Shown piece by piece: positions 40,062 through 49,474 of a DNA stretch of 64,000 nucleotides (within the stretch, counting starts at the first letter, position 1; every line of letters begins with the position of its first letter). Under the pieces are notes generated by a model. It worked only from the letters and a program-made list of their open reading frames with translations, was not told the DNA's origin and did not search any database. The translations under genes were made by a program, and so were the position numbers. Source of the DNA: Saccharothrix algeriensis (GTDB taxonomy: Bacteria > Actinomycetota > Actinomycetes > Mycobacteriales > Pseudonocardiaceae); assembly GCF_016907655.1 (NCBI RefSeq), contig NZ_JAFBCL010000001.1:4498001-4562000 (forward strand), read 5' to 3'.

Positions 40062-41306
40062 TCAGCTCCGCTCGATCCGCTCGGGCGCGCGGCGGGCGAA
40101 CCCCGGCGCGCGCTCGGGCATCAGCCCGATCCCCACCAGGTAGGCCGGGATGGCCTGCAGCAGCGGGTACCGCTGCAGCAGCGCCACCGGCCGCGGCGCC
40201 CGGCCGGTCGCGACGCGCGCGGAGCCCTCCAGCGCGGGCCGCAGGAACGCGTTCTGGATCAGGCGCTGGATCGCCTGGGTCACCGCGGTCGGCAGCCACC
40301 GCCGCCGGCGCACCCGCGCCAGGTCCGCCGCCGTGAGCCGGCCCTCCCGCAGCGGCCGGGCCAGCAGGCGCGCGGCGGCCACCGCGTCCTGCACCGCCAG
40401 GTTGATGCCCACGCCCCCGATGGGCGACATGGCGTGCGCCGCGTCGCCGATGCACAGCACGCCCTCGGCGTGCCAGCGCCGCAACCGGTCGAGCCTGACG
40501 TCCAGCAGCTTCACGTCGTCGAGCGACTCGACGGTCCCCATCCGCTCGGCCACCCACGGCACGAGCGCCGCCACGCGCGCCCGGAACGCCTCGACGCCCT
40601 CGGCGCGCAACCGCTCGTCGGCGCCCTTGCGGATCAGGAACGCGGCCTGGAAGTACTCGCCGCGGTTGATCAGCACCAGCCCGCTGCCGCGGCCGAAGCG
40701 CCCGAGCCCGCCGGAGGGCTCGTCGGCCGCGCGCGGCAGCCGGAACCACCACACGTCCATCGGCGCGCCGAACGAGCGCGCCCGCAGCCCGGCCTCCCGG
40801 CGCACCGCCGAGTGGCGCCCGTCCGCCGCCACCACCAGGTCCGCGGCCAGCTCGACCTCGCGCCCCGCCGTCCGGTAGCGCACGCCGGTGACCCGGCCGC
40901 CGGACCTGAGCAGGCCGGTGAACTCGGCGTCCATCTTCAGCGCGAAGGACTCCTCGCGCCGCCCGGCGTCGGCGACCAGGTCCAGGAAGTCCCACTGCGG
41001 CACGAACGCGATGTGCTTGTGCGGCCCCGGCAGCCGGGACATGTCGGCCACCGTCTGCGTGCCGCTGTCCAGCAGCACCTGCACCTTGTCCACCAGCTGG
41101 TGCGGCACCTCCGCGAACGACGGCCCGAGCCCCAGCTCGTCCAGCAGGGTCAGCGTGGACGCGTGCACCGTGTCGCCCCGGAAGTCCCGCAGAAAGTCGC
41201 CGTGCTTCTCCAGGACGGTGACCGCCACCCCGGCGCGGGCCAGCAGCAGCGCGCACACCATCCCCGCCGGCCCTCCGCCGACCACCGCGACCGTGGTCCT
41301 CTCCAT
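40062..41306 (-). CDS. FAD-dependent aromatic-type monooxygenase (PHBH/UbiH fold)
   Basis: A 414-residue flavoprotein with all three class A monooxygenase motifs: VAVVGGGPAGMVCALLLARAG-type GxGxxG near the N terminus (GGGPAG), the DG motif VVAADGRHSAVRR and the GD motif LCIGDAAHAMSPIGG followed by GVGINLAVQDAV. Such enzymes hydroxylate aromatic or lipophilic substrates with NAD(P)H and O2. The arrangement is closest to the 2-polyprenyl-6-methoxyphenol hydroxylase group. ATG at 41306 has GAGG at a normal distance; the GTG at 41315 would touch the SD. A dyad lies 16 bases upstream. Substrate unknown. Confidence 0.86.
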   Translation of the reverse strand: MERTTVAVVGGGPAGMVCALLLARAGVAVTVLEKHGDFLRDFRGDTVHASTLTLLDELGLGPSFAEVPHQLVDKVQVLLDSGTQTVADMSRLPGPHKHIAFVPQWDFLDLVADAGRREESFALKMDAEFTGLLRSGGRVTGVRYRTAGREVELAADLVVAADGRHSAVRREAGLRARSFGAPMDVWWFRLPRAADEPSGGLGRFGRGSGLVLINRGEYFQAAFLIRKGADERLRAEGVEAFRARVAALVPWVAERMGTVESLDDVKLLDVRLDRLRRWHAEGVLCIGDAAHAMSPIGGVGINLAVQDAVAAARLLARPLREGRLTAADLARVRRRRWLPTAVTQAIQRLIQNAFLRPALEGSARVATGRAPRPVALLQRYPLLQAIPAYLVGIGLMPERAPGFARRAPERIERS

Positions 41307-41321
41307 CGTCCCCACCTCGTT

Positions 41322-41337
41322 TTCAACGGTAGTTGAA
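41322..41337. promoter_or_regulatory. Dyad upstream of the flavin monooxygenase gene
   Basis: TTCAAC-GGTA-GTTGAA, perfect 6-bp arms, in an AT-richer pocket between divergent monooxygenase and gltX. Typical of a TetR/MarR-type operator, but no such regulator is adjacent. Confidence 0.45.
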
Positions 41338-41379
41338 TAACTTCAGGATGCTCCTGTCGGCGCCGCCGGTCAAGGCGGA

Positions 41380-41385
41380 TAGGCT
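41380..41385 (+). promoter_or_regulatory. -10-like element for gltX
   Basis: TAGGCT, nine bases before the ATG at 41395; identical hexamer to that of ligA. Confidence 0.45.
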
Positions 41386-41394
41386 GATCGGGTC

Positions 41395-42882
41395 ATGAGC
41401 GCATCCGCAGTCACCCCAGAGGTCCGCGTCCGCTTCTGCCCGTCGCCGACCGGCACGCCGCACGTGGGCCTGATCCGCACCGCCCTGTTCAACTGGGCCT
41501 ACGCCCGCCACACCGGCGGCGCGATGGTGTTCCGCATCGAGGACACCGACGCGGCCCGCGACTCCCGCGAGTCCTACGAGCAGCTGCTCGACGCGATGCG
41601 CTGGCTGGGGCTCGACTGGGACGAGGGCCCCGAGGTCGGCGGGCCGCACGGGCCGTACCGGCAGAGCGAGCGCCGCGACCTCTACGCCGACATCGCCCGC
41701 AGGCTGCTCGACGCGGGGGAGCTGTACGAGTCGTTCTCCACCGCCGAGGAGATCGAGGCGCGGCGCAGGGCGGCCGGCCAGGACCCGAAGCTCGGCTACG
41801 ACGGCCACGACCGCGACCTCACCGACGCGCAGCGGGCCGCGCTGCGCGCCGAGGGCCGCGAGCCGGTGCTGCGCCTGCGGATGCCCGACGAGGACCTCGG
41901 CTGGGACGACCTGGTCCGCGGCGAGATCACCTTCAAGGCCGGCTCGACGCCCGACCCGGTCCTGGTGCGCGCCAACGGCGACCCGCTCTACACGTTCACC
42001 AATCCGGTGGACGACGCGCTGATGCGCATCACGCACGTGCTGCGCGGGGAAGACCTGCTGCCGTCCACCCCGCGCCAACTCGGCCTTTATGCCGCGCTGC
42101 GGCGAATCGGCGTGACCGACCACACCCCGCGCTTCGGCCACCTGCCCTACGTGATGGGCGAGGGCAACAAGAAGCTGTCCAAGCGCGACCCGCAGTCGAA
42201 CCTGTTCCGCTACCGGGAACGCGGATTCCTGCCCGAGGGGCTGCTGAACTACCTCGCGCTGCTCGGCTGGTCGATCGCCGACGACCGGGACATCTTCTCG
42301 GTGGCGGAAATGGTCGAGTCGTTCTCCCTGGAGAAGGTCAGCGCCAACCCGGCCCGGTTCGACCTGAAGAAGGCCGAGGCGATCAACGCGACGCACCTGC
42401 GCGCGCTGCCCGTGGAGGACTTCGTCAGCCGCGTGCTGCCGTACCTGGCGGCCGACGGCCTGCTGGTGGACCCGACCGACGAGCAGTTGGCGACGTTGCG
42501 CGGAGTGGCCCCCCTGGTGCAGGAGCGACTGGTCGTGCTGTCCGAGGCGTCCGGCATGGTGCGCTTCCTCTTCGCGGACGAGGAGTCGTTCGTGCCGGAG
42601 GAGGAATCGGCGGCGAAGGCGCTGGGCGAGGACGCGCGCCCGGTGTTGACGGCCGGTATCACCGCGCTGGAGTCGTTGCCGGAGTGGACGGCGCCCGCGA
42701 TCGAGGAAGCGCTCAAGGCGTCCCTTGTGGACGGTCTGGGGCTCAAGCCGCGCAAAGCCTACGCCCCGATCCGGGTCGCGGTGACGGGTCGCACCGTCTC
42801 GCCGCCGCTCTACGAGTCCCTGGAGCTGGTCGGTCGGGATCGCTCGATCGGGCGCTTGCGACGGGCGCTCGGGGCAACCTGA
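41395..42882 (+). CDS. gltX: Glutamyl-tRNA synthetase
   Basis: A 495-residue class I synthetase. The HIGH-type motif is HVGL in [20 protein letters not shown], and the KMSKS-type motif is KLSKRD. The anticodon-binding helical domain follows from about residue 320. In a GatCAB organism this enzyme is expected to be non-discriminating and to charge tRNA-Gln with Glu as well; both tRNA genes are 1 kb downstream. ATG start with a -10-like element close upstream. Confidence 0.96.
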   Translation: MSASAVTPEVRVRFCPSPTGTPHVGLIRTALFNWAYARHTGGAMVFRIEDTDAARDSRESYEQLLDAMRWLGLDWDEGPEVGGPHGPYRQSERRDLYADIARRLLDAGELYESFSTAEEIEARRRAAGQDPKLGYDGHDRDLTDAQRAALRAEGREPVLRLRMPDEDLGWDDLVRGEITFKAGSTPDPVLVRANGDPLYTFTNPVDDALMRITHVLRGEDLLPSTPRQLGLYAALRRIGVTDHTPRFGHLPYVMGEGNKKLSKRDPQSNLFRYRERGFLPEGLLNYLALLGWSIADDRDIFSVAEMVESFSLEKVSANPARFDLKKAEAINATHLRALPVEDFVSRVLPYLAADGLLVDPTDEQLATLRGVAPLVQERLVVLSEASGMVRFLFADEESFVPEEESAAKALGEDARPVLTAGITALESLPEWTAPAIEEALKASLVDGLGLKPRKAYAPIRVAVTGRTVSPPLYESLELVGRDRSIGRLRRALGAT

Positions 42883-42974
42883 CTGGTGCGTTCGGGCGGT
42901 TCAGCGATGCTTGACCGTGCAAGAACCCCCAGATATCACCTCTCTGGTCGAGTCGGACGAGGGTCGCTCGCACC

Positions 42975-42980
42975 TAGCCT
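42975..42980 (+). promoter_or_regulatory. -10-like element for the HAD hydrolase gene
   Basis: TAGCCT, six bases before the GTG at 42987. Confidence 0.45.
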
Positions 42981-42986
42981 CACTGG

Positions 42987-43724
42987 GTGACAACCGCAGC
43001 CCCGACCTTCACCCCCCGGAGAACCGGCGAGATCCGCGCGGTGAGCCTCGATGTGGACGACACCCTCGTCGACTACAGCACCTCATCGCGGGCCGCGCTC
43101 GCCGCGATGGTCGGCAACGCCGACAACTGGACGCTGTGGCAGCGCATCACCGACGAGCACTGCTCCCTGCTGCTCGCGGGCCGGCTGGAGTACGAGTCGA
43201 TGCGCAACATCCGCACCCGCGCGTTCTTCGCCGCGCTGGGCGAGGAGCTGGACCTGGCCGAGGCGACCCGGCGCGAGCTGCACCGCCAGGAGGTGCTGGC
43301 GGCCGGCTGGCGGCTGTTCCCCGACGTGGTGCCCTGCCTGGAGTGGCTGCGCGCCACCGGCCTGCCGATGGCCGCCGTGAGCAACGCCTCCGGCCGGCAC
43401 CAGCGCGTGAAGATCGCCACCCTCGGCCTCGCGCAGTACTTCGACACCGTGCTCATCGCGGGCGAGGTGGGCGCGGCCAAACCGGACCCCGTGATCTTCG
43501 ACACCGCGTGCGCCGACCTCGGGGTGCCCCCGCGCGACACCGTGCACATCGGGGACCGCCTCCACGCCGACGCCATCGGCGCGCGGGACGCCGGCCTCAA
43601 GGGCGTCTGGCTGAACCGGCAGGGGCCGGGCGACGGTTCGCTGCCCACCGGCATCGCCGCCATCAACAGCCTCGCTGAGCTGCCCGAACTCCTCGTCTGC
43701 GAGCTGTCGGCGGCGTCCGCCTGA
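42987..43724 (+). CDS. HAD-superfamily hydrolase
   Basis: A 245-residue HAD phosphatase with motif I VSLDVDDTLVD, a helical C1-type cap (about 35-110), motif II AAVSNASG, motif III lysine in GAAKPDPVIF and motif IV HIGDRLHADAIGARDAG. These hydrolyse small phosphorylated metabolites via an aspartyl-phosphate; the substrate is not apparent. It is followed by a perfect 14-bp inverted repeat and then the tRNA genes. Confidence 0.9.
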   Translation: MTTAAPTFTPRRTGEIRAVSLDVDDTLVDYSTSSRAALAAMVGNADNWTLWQRITDEHCSLLLAGRLEYESMRNIRTRAFFAALGEELDLAEATRRELHRQEVLAAGWRLFPDVVPCLEWLRATGLPMAAVSNASGRHQRVKIATLGLAQYFDTVLIAGEVGAAKPDPVIFDTACADLGVPPRDTVHIGDRLHADAIGARDAGLKGVWLNRQGPGDGSLPTGIAAINSLAELPELLVCELSAASA

Positions 43725-43732
43725 CCCCGATT

Positions 43733-43779
43733 TCCGTTCCGCCGGGCTCTTGGTCTACTATTCCTCCCGGCGGAACGGA
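43733..43779 (+). terminator. Long-looped inverted repeat between the HAD gene and tRNA-Gln
   Basis: Perfect 14-bp arms TCCGTTCCGCCGGG (43733-43746) and CCCGGCGGAACGGA (43766-43779) around a 19-base loop. The loop contains TACTAT (43756-43761), a good -10 match that could drive the tRNA genes. Confidence 0.55.
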
Positions 43780-43834
43780 CAGCCCCCGGGCCAGGGATCA
43801 CCACCCAGGTGCGGGAAGTTGATCGGAAAGCCAA

Positions 43835-43906
43835 TGGGGTATGGTGTAATTGGCAGCACGACTGATTCTGGTTCAGTTAGTCTAGGTTCGAGTCCTGGTA
43901 CCCCAG
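43835..43906 (+). tRNA. tRNA-Gln (CTG)
   Basis: A 72-base cloverleaf. Acceptor TGGGGTA pairs with TACCCCA, the anticodon arm ACTGA-TTCTGGT-TCAGT displays CTG, and the T arm has GGTTCGAGTCC. Discriminator G; CCA is not encoded. Confidence 0.95.
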
Positions 43907-44002
43907 CTGCAGCGGTGGAAAACGGATGTGCTAAGCTACCGCAGCAAGATAAAGTGAACACCGAGGCGAGATCCGGTCGGAAGACCAGGTCACACCACCT
44001 AG

Positions 44003-44075
44003 GGCCCCGTCGTCTAGCGGCCTAGGACGCCGCCCTCTCAAGGCGGTAGCGTGGGTTCGAATCCCATCGGGGCTA
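44003..44075 (+). tRNA. tRNA-Glu (CTC)
   Basis: A 73-base cloverleaf. Acceptor GGCCCCG pairs with CGGGGCT (G1/T72 wobble), T8 conserved, anticodon arm CCGCC-CTCTCAA-GGCGG displays CTC, T arm GTGGGTTCGAATCCCAT. CCA not encoded. The 96 bases between the two tRNAs contain no other tRNA. Confidence 0.95.
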
Positions 44076-44085
44076 CAGATCGGGG

Positions 44086-44120
44086 GATCCCCGTGTCGCA
44101 TTGCGACACGGGGATCTTTC
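44086..44120 (+). terminator. Terminator after tRNA-Glu
   Basis: GATCCCCGTGTCGCA (44086-44100) is perfectly complementary to TGCGACACGGGGATC (44102-44116), followed by TTTC. Confidence 0.8.
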
Positions 44121-44225
44121 GCATTTACACCGGGGGTCCGACCCCCGGACCCCGGCCGGGAGGCTCCGCCCCCGGACCCCCGGTGGGGCTTCGCCCCTTG
44201 CCCCCTCCGTCGGTCCCCTGTTCGG

Positions 44226-44271
44226 CCGGCTTCCTGTTCGGCCTGTCTTCCCGGCTTCCTGTTCGGCCTGT
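44226..44271. repeat. 21-bp direct repeat after the tRNA genes
   Basis: A 21-base sequence beginning CCGGCTTCCTGTTCGG occurs at 44226-44246 and 44251-44271 (25-base period). It lies in a G/C-homopolymer-rich 240-base stretch (44121-44364) that otherwise holds no gene. Confidence 0.7.
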
Positions 44272-44364
44272 GTGGTTTGTGGCTGGGGAGGTTGGAGTTG
44301 GGGGTGGGGCTGGAGGGTCGGGGGTCGGGGGCGGAGGGAGGGGAGGGGGAGGGGTGGGTGGGGG

Positions 44365-45066
44365 TTATAGGCGGGCTTGTAGGGCTTCGGCTGCGGCTAG
44401 TAGGTCTGCTGCCCAGCGGGCGCCTGGGCGGCGGCCCATGCGGTCGATGGGGCCCGAGACGGAGACCGCCGCGACCACCGAGCCGGTGCTGTCCCGTACG
44501 GGGGCGGAGACGCTGGCCACGCCCGGCTCGCGCTCGGCCACGCTCTGGGCCCACCCCCGGCGGCGGACCTCCAGGAGGGTGCGCTCGCCGTAGACCGCGT
44601 CGACGAGCACGGAGCGCTGGGTGCCCGGGTCGGCCCACGCCGCCAGGACCTTCGCGCCCGAGCCCGCGGTCATCGGCAGCCGCGCCCCCACCGGGACGGT
44701 GTCGCGCAGGCCGCTCGGCGGTTCCGCCGACGACACGCAGATCCGCTGCACCCCGTCCCGGCGGTAGAGCTGCACGCTCTCGCCGGTGATGTCGCGCAAC
44801 CTCGGCAGCACCGAGGAGGCCGCGTCCAGCAGCGGGTCGGTGGCCCCGCCCGCCAATTCCGCCAGTGCCGCGCCCGGACGCCACCGGCCGTCGGAACCCC
44901 GTCGCAGCAACCTGTGCACCTCCAGGCCCACGGCCAACCGGTGCGCGGTCGCCCGGGGCAGGCCCGTCCGGTTGCACAACTCGGCGAGCCCACACGGATC
45001 CTTTGCGACGGCGTTCAAGACAGCCACTGCCTTGTCCAGCACGCCGATCCCGCTATGCTGTCCCAC
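44365..45066 (-). CDS. ndgR: IclR-family regulator NdgR/LtbR-type
   Basis: A 233-residue protein: N-terminal winged HTH ([35 protein letters not shown]) and C-terminal IclR effector domain ([38 protein letters not shown]). Its divergent position to leuCD and its sequence match NdgR of Streptomyces and LtbR of corynebacteria, which control leuCD and other amino-acid genes. GTG start lies 12 bases from the dyad in the shared promoter region, so autoregulation is likely. Confidence 0.9.
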   Translation of the reverse strand: MGQHSGIGVLDKAVAVLNAVAKDPCGLAELCNRTGLPRATAHRLAVGLEVHRLLRRGSDGRWRPGAALAELAGGATDPLLDAASSVLPRLRDITGESVQLYRRDGVQRICVSSAEPPSGLRDTVPVGARLPMTAGSGAKVLAAWADPGTQRSVLVDAVYGERTLLEVRRRGWAQSVAEREPGVASVSAPVRDSTGSVVAAVSVSGPIDRMGRRPGARWAADLLAAAEALQARL

Positions 45067-45078
45067 AAGCCGATACTA

Positions 45079-45099
45079 ACTTCCCACTGTCTGGGAAGT
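45079..45099. promoter_or_regulatory. Probable NdgR operator between ndgR and leuC
   Basis: ACTTCCCA-N5-TGGGAAGT, a perfect 8-bp dyad. Downstream, GTCCAGATC is directly repeated at 45098-45106 and 45115-45123. IclR-family operators are dyads of this size in the divergent gap. Confidence 0.65.
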
Positions 45100-45135
45100 C
45101 CAGATCTATCGACTGTCCAGATCCTGGGAGAAGCG

Positions 45136-46539
45136 ATGAGCCGCACGCTCGCGGAGAAGGTGTGGGAAGCGCACGTGGTGCGCCACGGCAGTGGCGCGGA
45201 GCCCGATCTGCTCTACATCGACCTCCACCTGCTGCACGAAGTGACCAGCCCGCAGGCGTTCGACGGACTGCGCCTGGCGGGTCGACCGATCCGCCGCCCC
45301 GACCTGACCATCGCCACCGAGGACCACAACGTCCCGACGGTCGACATCGAACTGCCGATCGCCGACCCGGTGTCGCGCACCCAGGTCGAGACGCTGCGCA
45401 AGAACTGCGCCGAGTTCGGCGTGCGGCTGCACCCGATGGGCGACGCCGAGCAGGGCATCGTCCACGTGGTCGGCCCCCAGCTGGGCCTGACGCAGCCCGG
45501 CATGACCGTCGTCTGCGGCGACAGCCACACCTCCACGCACGGCGCGTTCGGCGCGCTGGCGTTCGGCATCGGCACCTCCGAGGTCGAGCACGTGATGGCC
45601 ACCCAGACGCTGCCGCTCAAGCCGTTCAAGACGATGGCCATCACGGTCGACGGCGAGCTGCGGCCCGGCGTGACGGCGAAGGACGTCATCCTCGCCGTCA
45701 TCGCCCGGATCGGCACCGGCGGCGGCCAGGGCTACGTGCTGGAGTACCGGGGCAGCGCGATCGAGGCGCTGTCCATGGAAGCCCGCATGACCATCTGCAA
45801 CATGTCGATCGAGGCCGGCGCGCGCGCCGGGATGATCGCACCGGACCGGACCACGTTCGACTACCTCCGGGGCCGCCCGCACGCGCCGTCGGGGGCCGAC
45901 TGGGACGCCGCGGTGGCGTACTGGGAGTCGCTGCGCACCGACGAGGGCGCCGAGTTCGACGCCGAGGTGCGCCTCGACGCCGCCGAGCTGACCCCGTTCG
46001 TCACCTGGGGCACCAACCCCGGCCAGGGCCTGCCGCTGGCCGACCGCGTGCCGGACCCGGAGGCCATCGCCGACGAGAACGAGCGCGTCGCCGCGGAGAA
46101 GGCGCTGGCGTACATGGGGCTGGAGCCGGGCACGCCGCTGCGCGACATCCACGTCGACACGGTGTTCCTCGGCTCCTGCACGAACGGGCGCATCGAGGAC
46201 CTGCGCGCCGCGGCCGACGTCCTGCGCGGGCAGCGGGTCGCCGACGGCGTGCGGATGCTGGTGGTGCCCGGCTCCATGCGGGTGCGCGCCCAGGCCGAGT
46301 CCGAGGGGCTGCACGAGGTGTTCCTCGCGGCGGGCGCCGAGTGGCGGCAGGCCGGGTGCTCGATGTGCCTGGGCATGAACCCGGACCAGCTCAAGCCGGG
46401 CGAGCGCAGCGCGTCCACCTCCAACCGCAACTTCGAGGGCAGGCAGGGCAAGGGCGGTCGCACCCACCTGGTCTCGCCGCTCGTGGCCGCCGCCACCGCC
46501 GTGCGCGGCACCCTGTCGTCGCCCGCCGACCTGGTCTGA
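45136..46539 (+). CDS. leuC: 3-isopropylmalate dehydratase large subunit
   Basis: A 467-residue aconitase-family subunit, second step of leucine synthesis. Iron-sulfur ligands lie in FLGSCTNGR and [11 protein letters not shown]; also [22 protein letters not shown] at 45136 is preceded by GGGAGAAG. The longer open frame upstream would run through the ndgR operator. leuD follows after 12 bases. Confidence 0.97.
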   Translation: MSRTLAEKVWEAHVVRHGSGAEPDLLYIDLHLLHEVTSPQAFDGLRLAGRPIRRPDLTIATEDHNVPTVDIELPIADPVSRTQVETLRKNCAEFGVRLHPMGDAEQGIVHVVGPQLGLTQPGMTVVCGDSHTSTHGAFGALAFGIGTSEVEHVMATQTLPLKPFKTMAITVDGELRPGVTAKDVILAVIARIGTGGGQGYVLEYRGSAIEALSMEARMTICNMSIEAGARAGMIAPDRTTFDYLRGRPHAPSGADWDAAVAYWESLRTDEGAEFDAEVRLDAAELTPFVTWGTNPGQGLPLADRVPDPEAIADENERVAAEKALAYMGLEPGTPLRDIHVDTVFLGSCTNGRIEDLRAAADVLRGQRVADGVRMLVVPGSMRVRAQAESEGLHEVFLAAGAEWRQAGCSMCLGMNPDQLKPGERSASTSNRNFEGRQGKGGRTHLVSPLVAAATAVRGTLSSPADLV

Positions 46540-46551
46540 GGAGCTAGTCAG

Positions 46552-47154
46552 ATGGAAGCGTTCACCACGCACACCGGGGTCGGCGTGCCGCTGCGGCGGT
46601 CCAACGTGGACACCGACCAGATCATCCCGGCCGTCTACCTCAAGCGCGTCACCCGCTCGGGTTTCGAGGACGGGCTGTTCGCCGCCTGGCGTGGCGACGA
46701 GCAGTTCGTGCTCAACCAGGAGCCGTTCCGGGCGGGCAGCGTGCTGGTCGCCGGGCCCGACTTCGGCACCGGCTCCTCCCGCGAGCACGCCGTCTGGGCG
46801 TTGATGGACTACGGCTTCCGGGTGGTCATCTCCTCCCGGTTCGCCGACATCTTCCGGGGCAACGCGGGCAAGCAGGGCCTCGTGGCCGCCCAGTGCGAGC
46901 AGTCCGATGTCGAATTGCTGTGGAAGGTGCTGGAGAACGACCCCGGCACCCCGGTGACCGTGGACCTCACCGACAACACCGTTGTGGCGAAGGACTTCAC
47001 CGCCCCCTTCACCATCGACGAGTACACCCGCTGGCGGCTGCTGGAGGGTTTGGACGACATCGCGCTGACCCTGCGGCACGCCGACGACATCACCACGTTC
47101 GAGCGGAACCGCCCCGGTTGGTTGCCCACCACCGAACCGGTCCCCGCGCGGTAG
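46552..47154 (+). CDS. leuD: 3-isopropylmalate dehydratase small subunit
   Basis: A 200-residue swivel domain with the motifs [14 protein letters not shown] and [17 protein letters not shown]. It completes the LeuCD heterodimer. ATG follows a GAGGAGC-type SD. A strong hairpin stands right after the stop. Confidence 0.97.
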   Translation: MEAFTTHTGVGVPLRRSNVDTDQIIPAVYLKRVTRSGFEDGLFAAWRGDEQFVLNQEPFRAGSVLVAGPDFGTGSSREHAVWALMDYGFRVVISSRFADIFRGNAGKQGLVAAQCEQSDVELLWKVLENDPGTPVTVDLTDNTVVAKDFTAPFTIDEYTRWRLLEGLDDIALTLRHADDITTFERNRPGWLPTTEPVPAR

Positions 47155-47160
47155 TCCGAA

Positions 47161-47199
47161 GGGGCCGGATTCCCCCGTTGCCAGCGGGAATCCGGCCCC
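47161..47199 (+). terminator. Terminator after leuCD
   Basis: GGGGCCGGATTCCC (47161-47174) perfectly complementary to 47186-47199, 11-base loop, no U-tract. Confidence 0.7.
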
Positions 47200-47361
47200 G
47201 TCCGGGCCCGTCAGGGCCGATCCGGTGTCCCTCGACAGGTCGTAATTGCCCACGCCACAACGAAAAATCTGGCGTGGCGATTGGTATTTCCTTGCATATG
47301 GGCTTACCGTGGCCATCAGTCGGCCCGACTAGGGCCGTGAGCGTCCTGGGAGGGACTGAAG

Positions 47362-48030
47362 GTGAACAAGGCCCAGCTCATCGAGGCGCTCGCCGAGCGC
47401 CTTGGCGACAAGAAGAACGCCGCTGCCGCTGTCGACGGCATCGTCGACGTCATCGTCCGCAGCGTCCACAAGGGCGAGAAGGTCAACATCACCGGCTTCG
47501 GTGTCTTCGAGAAGCGTGCCCGCGCGGCCCGCACCGCTCGCAACCCGCGCACCGGTGAGACCGTGAAGGTCAAGAAGACCAACGTTCCCGCGTTCCGCGC
47601 GGGTTCGACGTTCAAGGACGTCATCAGCGGCACGAAGAAGCTGCCGAAGGCCACCGCCGCGAAGCCCGCCGCGAAGTCCGCCGCCGCCGCGAAGACCGCC
47701 GCCTCCACCAAGGCGCCGGCCACCCGCAGCACCACCGCGCGCACCACCACGACGCGCACCGCGCGCAGCACCACCGCGCGCACCGCCGCCGCCGCGACCA
47801 AGGCCCCGGCCACCCGCCGGACCGCCGCGGCCGCGAAGCCCGCCGCCGCCACCACCGCCGCCAAGGCCCCCGCCGCGAAGGCGACCACGGCCAAGGCGTC
47901 GACGGCGAAGGCGAGCACGGCCGCCCCGAAGGCGGCCGCGGCGAAGAAGCCGGCCGCCGCCAAGGCGACCACGGCGAAGGCCCCCGCGGCCAAGAAGCCG
48001 GCGGCGAGGAAGACCGCGGCGAAGAAGTGA
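47362..48030 (+). CDS. hupB: HU-type nucleoid protein with lysine/alanine-rich tail (HupB-like)
   Basis: A 222-residue two-domain HU. Residues 1-90 are the canonical HU fold ([38 protein letters not shown]). Residues ~95-222 form a basic, unstructured tail of PAAK, KAPA, TTART and KKPAA units, as in mycobacterial HupB and Streptomyces HupS. It compacts DNA; the tail adds linker-histone-like binding. GTG start behind GGGAGGG. The position after leuCD is conserved in actinobacteria. Confidence 0.95.
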   Translation: MNKAQLIEALAERLGDKKNAAAAVDGIVDVIVRSVHKGEKVNITGFGVFEKRARAARTARNPRTGETVKVKKTNVPAFRAGSTFKDVISGTKKLPKATAAKPAAKSAAAAKTAASTKAPATRSTTARTTTTRTARSTTARTAAAATKAPATRRTAAAAKPAAATTAAKAPAAKATTAKASTAKASTAAPKAAAAKKPAAAKATTAKAPAAKKPAARKTAAKK

Positions 48031-48072
48031 ACTCCGGCCGGGCGGTGGCCCGGCGGGAGAGGCGTTGACCCA

Positions 48073-48112
48073 CGCTCGGGGCCCGGTGCGGACGCGCACC
48101 GGGCCCCGAGCG
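48073..48112 (+). terminator. Terminator after hupB
   Basis: A perfect 18-bp stem (48073-48090 with 48095-48112), loop GACG, followed by CGTCTTCG. Confidence 0.75.
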
Positions 48113-48562
48113 CGTCTTCGGGGCGAGGCCCCGCCCCCGCGGGGGCCCGCGCGGGCGCGACTTGTCCTTCCCCGGCCCTGAGAGGGCTTCCGGCGGCCTG
48201 TCCCGCTCAGCGGGGTCGCTGCCACCCTCCACGTCGGACGCGCGTTCCCACGGCGCTACCGGTGGGCGGTTCCGGGCTCGCCGCCGTCACCCGAACAGCC
48301 GCAGGTCTCGCCGGAACAGTCCACGGCGAAGGTCGGGTGGTGTCACGGAAAGGCCGCCCGCGGCGGCACATCCACCGGACGCGTCCGGCGAACGGGGTTC
48401 CGGCGAATCGGGGAGCCGGCGCGGGAGCGGTCCGCCCGCGGGTCACCGGCCGGCCCCCGGGAAGCGGCGGGTGGAATGCGGCGGAATTCGGCGGGACGGC
48501 GCCCGCGGGGCCGCACGGGTGCGGGGACGGGGCGGTGATTCCCCGCCCCCGCGAAAACCGGT
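48113..48562. other. 450-base intergenic stretch with no supported gene
   Basis: Open frames here are GC-frame shadows rich in Pro/Arg/Gly with no start signal or domain. A short palindrome CCCCGCGGGGGCCCGCGCGGG-like run lies near 48135. No tRNA, repeat or regulatory dyad was recognised. Confidence 0.5.
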
Positions 48563-49474
48563 TCAGGGCTTGGGGCTGGCCAGCGGGCTCGGCAGGTAGT
48601 GCGCCGAGACCAGCCGGGGGCCGCCGGCCGGGTCCGATGTGGACCACCCCGGCTCCGGCCGGTGGAAGGCCAGCAGCCACGCGCTGCCCTTCTTGCACGG
48701 CACCTCGCCCACCGGCAGTCCCGCGCGGTCCGCCAGGGCCGAGACCAGGTCCGGGATCACGCCGCCCTGGCTGCACACCACCGGCACGCCGACGCCGTCC
48801 ACGATCTCCAGCAGGCGGTCCAGGCCGGCCCGCGGGTCGGGCCAGTAGCCCTCCTCCGACAGCCCCGGCTCCAGCAGCACGCCCGCGCCGATGTCGTCCG
48901 CCACGCCCTGCACGGTCTCCACGCACCGCACCCGCGGCGCCGAGTGGACGCGGGCCGGCCCCCACAGGGGCAGCAGGGCGCGCAGGCCCTCCGCCTGCCG
49001 CCAGCCCGCCGCGCTCAGCGGGCGCAGGTCGTCGTCGCCCCGCCAGTTGTCGCGCTTGCCCGCCTTCGCGTGCCGCACCAGCAGCACGGTCGCCAGGTCG
49101 GCGGGCGCGGCGGTGAAGACCCCGAGCACCTCGCGGTCGGTGTCGCGGGTGACCAGCTCCGCCGCCGCGTCGACCGGCAGCCAGCGCAGCTCGTCGACCT
49201 CGTCGTTGGGCTCGAACGAGCCGCCCTCGGCGCGCGCGCTGAAGTAGTCGACCACCTTCTCGCCGCCGAAAGCCGCGTACCGCACGGTCTTCAGGTGCCG
49301 CCCGAGCACGGCCCGGTAGCCGGTCTCCTCCAGCACCTCCCGCACCGCCGCCGCGGGCACGGTCTCGCCCGGGTCGAGCTTGCCCTTGGGCAGCGACCAG
49401 TCGTCGTAGCGCGGCCGGTGGACGACGGCCACGGAGCCGTCGTGCCACAGGACGGCGCCCGCCGCCCGGATCAC
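48563..49474 (-). CDS. mutT1: NUDIX hydrolase fused to a histidine phosphatase domain (MutT1-like)
   Basis: A 303-residue two-domain protein. The NUDIX box is [20 protein letters not shown] (about 31-50), cleaning 8-oxo-dGTP and related nucleotides; the C-terminal domain starts [10 protein letters not shown], the RHG-type motif of histidine phosphatases, with the second histidine region replaced by CSQGGVIPD. The same fusion is MutT1 (Rv2985) of M. tuberculosis, also next to ppk. Its GTG overlaps the ppk stop (GTGA), so both are one operon. Confidence 0.9.
   Translation of the reverse strand: MIRAAGAVLWHDGSVAVVHRPRYDDWSLPKGKLDPGETVPAAAVREVLEETGYRAVLGRHLKTVRYAAFGGEKVVDYFSARAEGGSFEPNDEVDELRWLPVDAAAELVTRDTDREVLGVFTAAPADLATVLLVRHAKAGKRDNWRGDDDLRPLSAAGWRQAEGLRALLPLWGPARVHSAPRVRCVETVQGVADDIGAGVLLEPGLSEEGYWPDPRAGLDRLLEIVDGVGVPVVCSQGGVIPDLVSALADRAGLPVGEVPCKKGSAWLLAFHRPEPGWSTSDPAGGPRLVSAHYLPSPLASPKP

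Noticed and set aside
43907-44002. A third tRNA between tRNA-Gln and tRNA-Glu
   Set aside because: No T-arm consensus or paired acceptor ends in these 96 bases.
48262-49116. A 284-codon plus-strand frame opposite mutT1
   Set aside because: Antisense shadow of the NUDIX/phosphatase gene with Pro/Arg/Ala-rich content.
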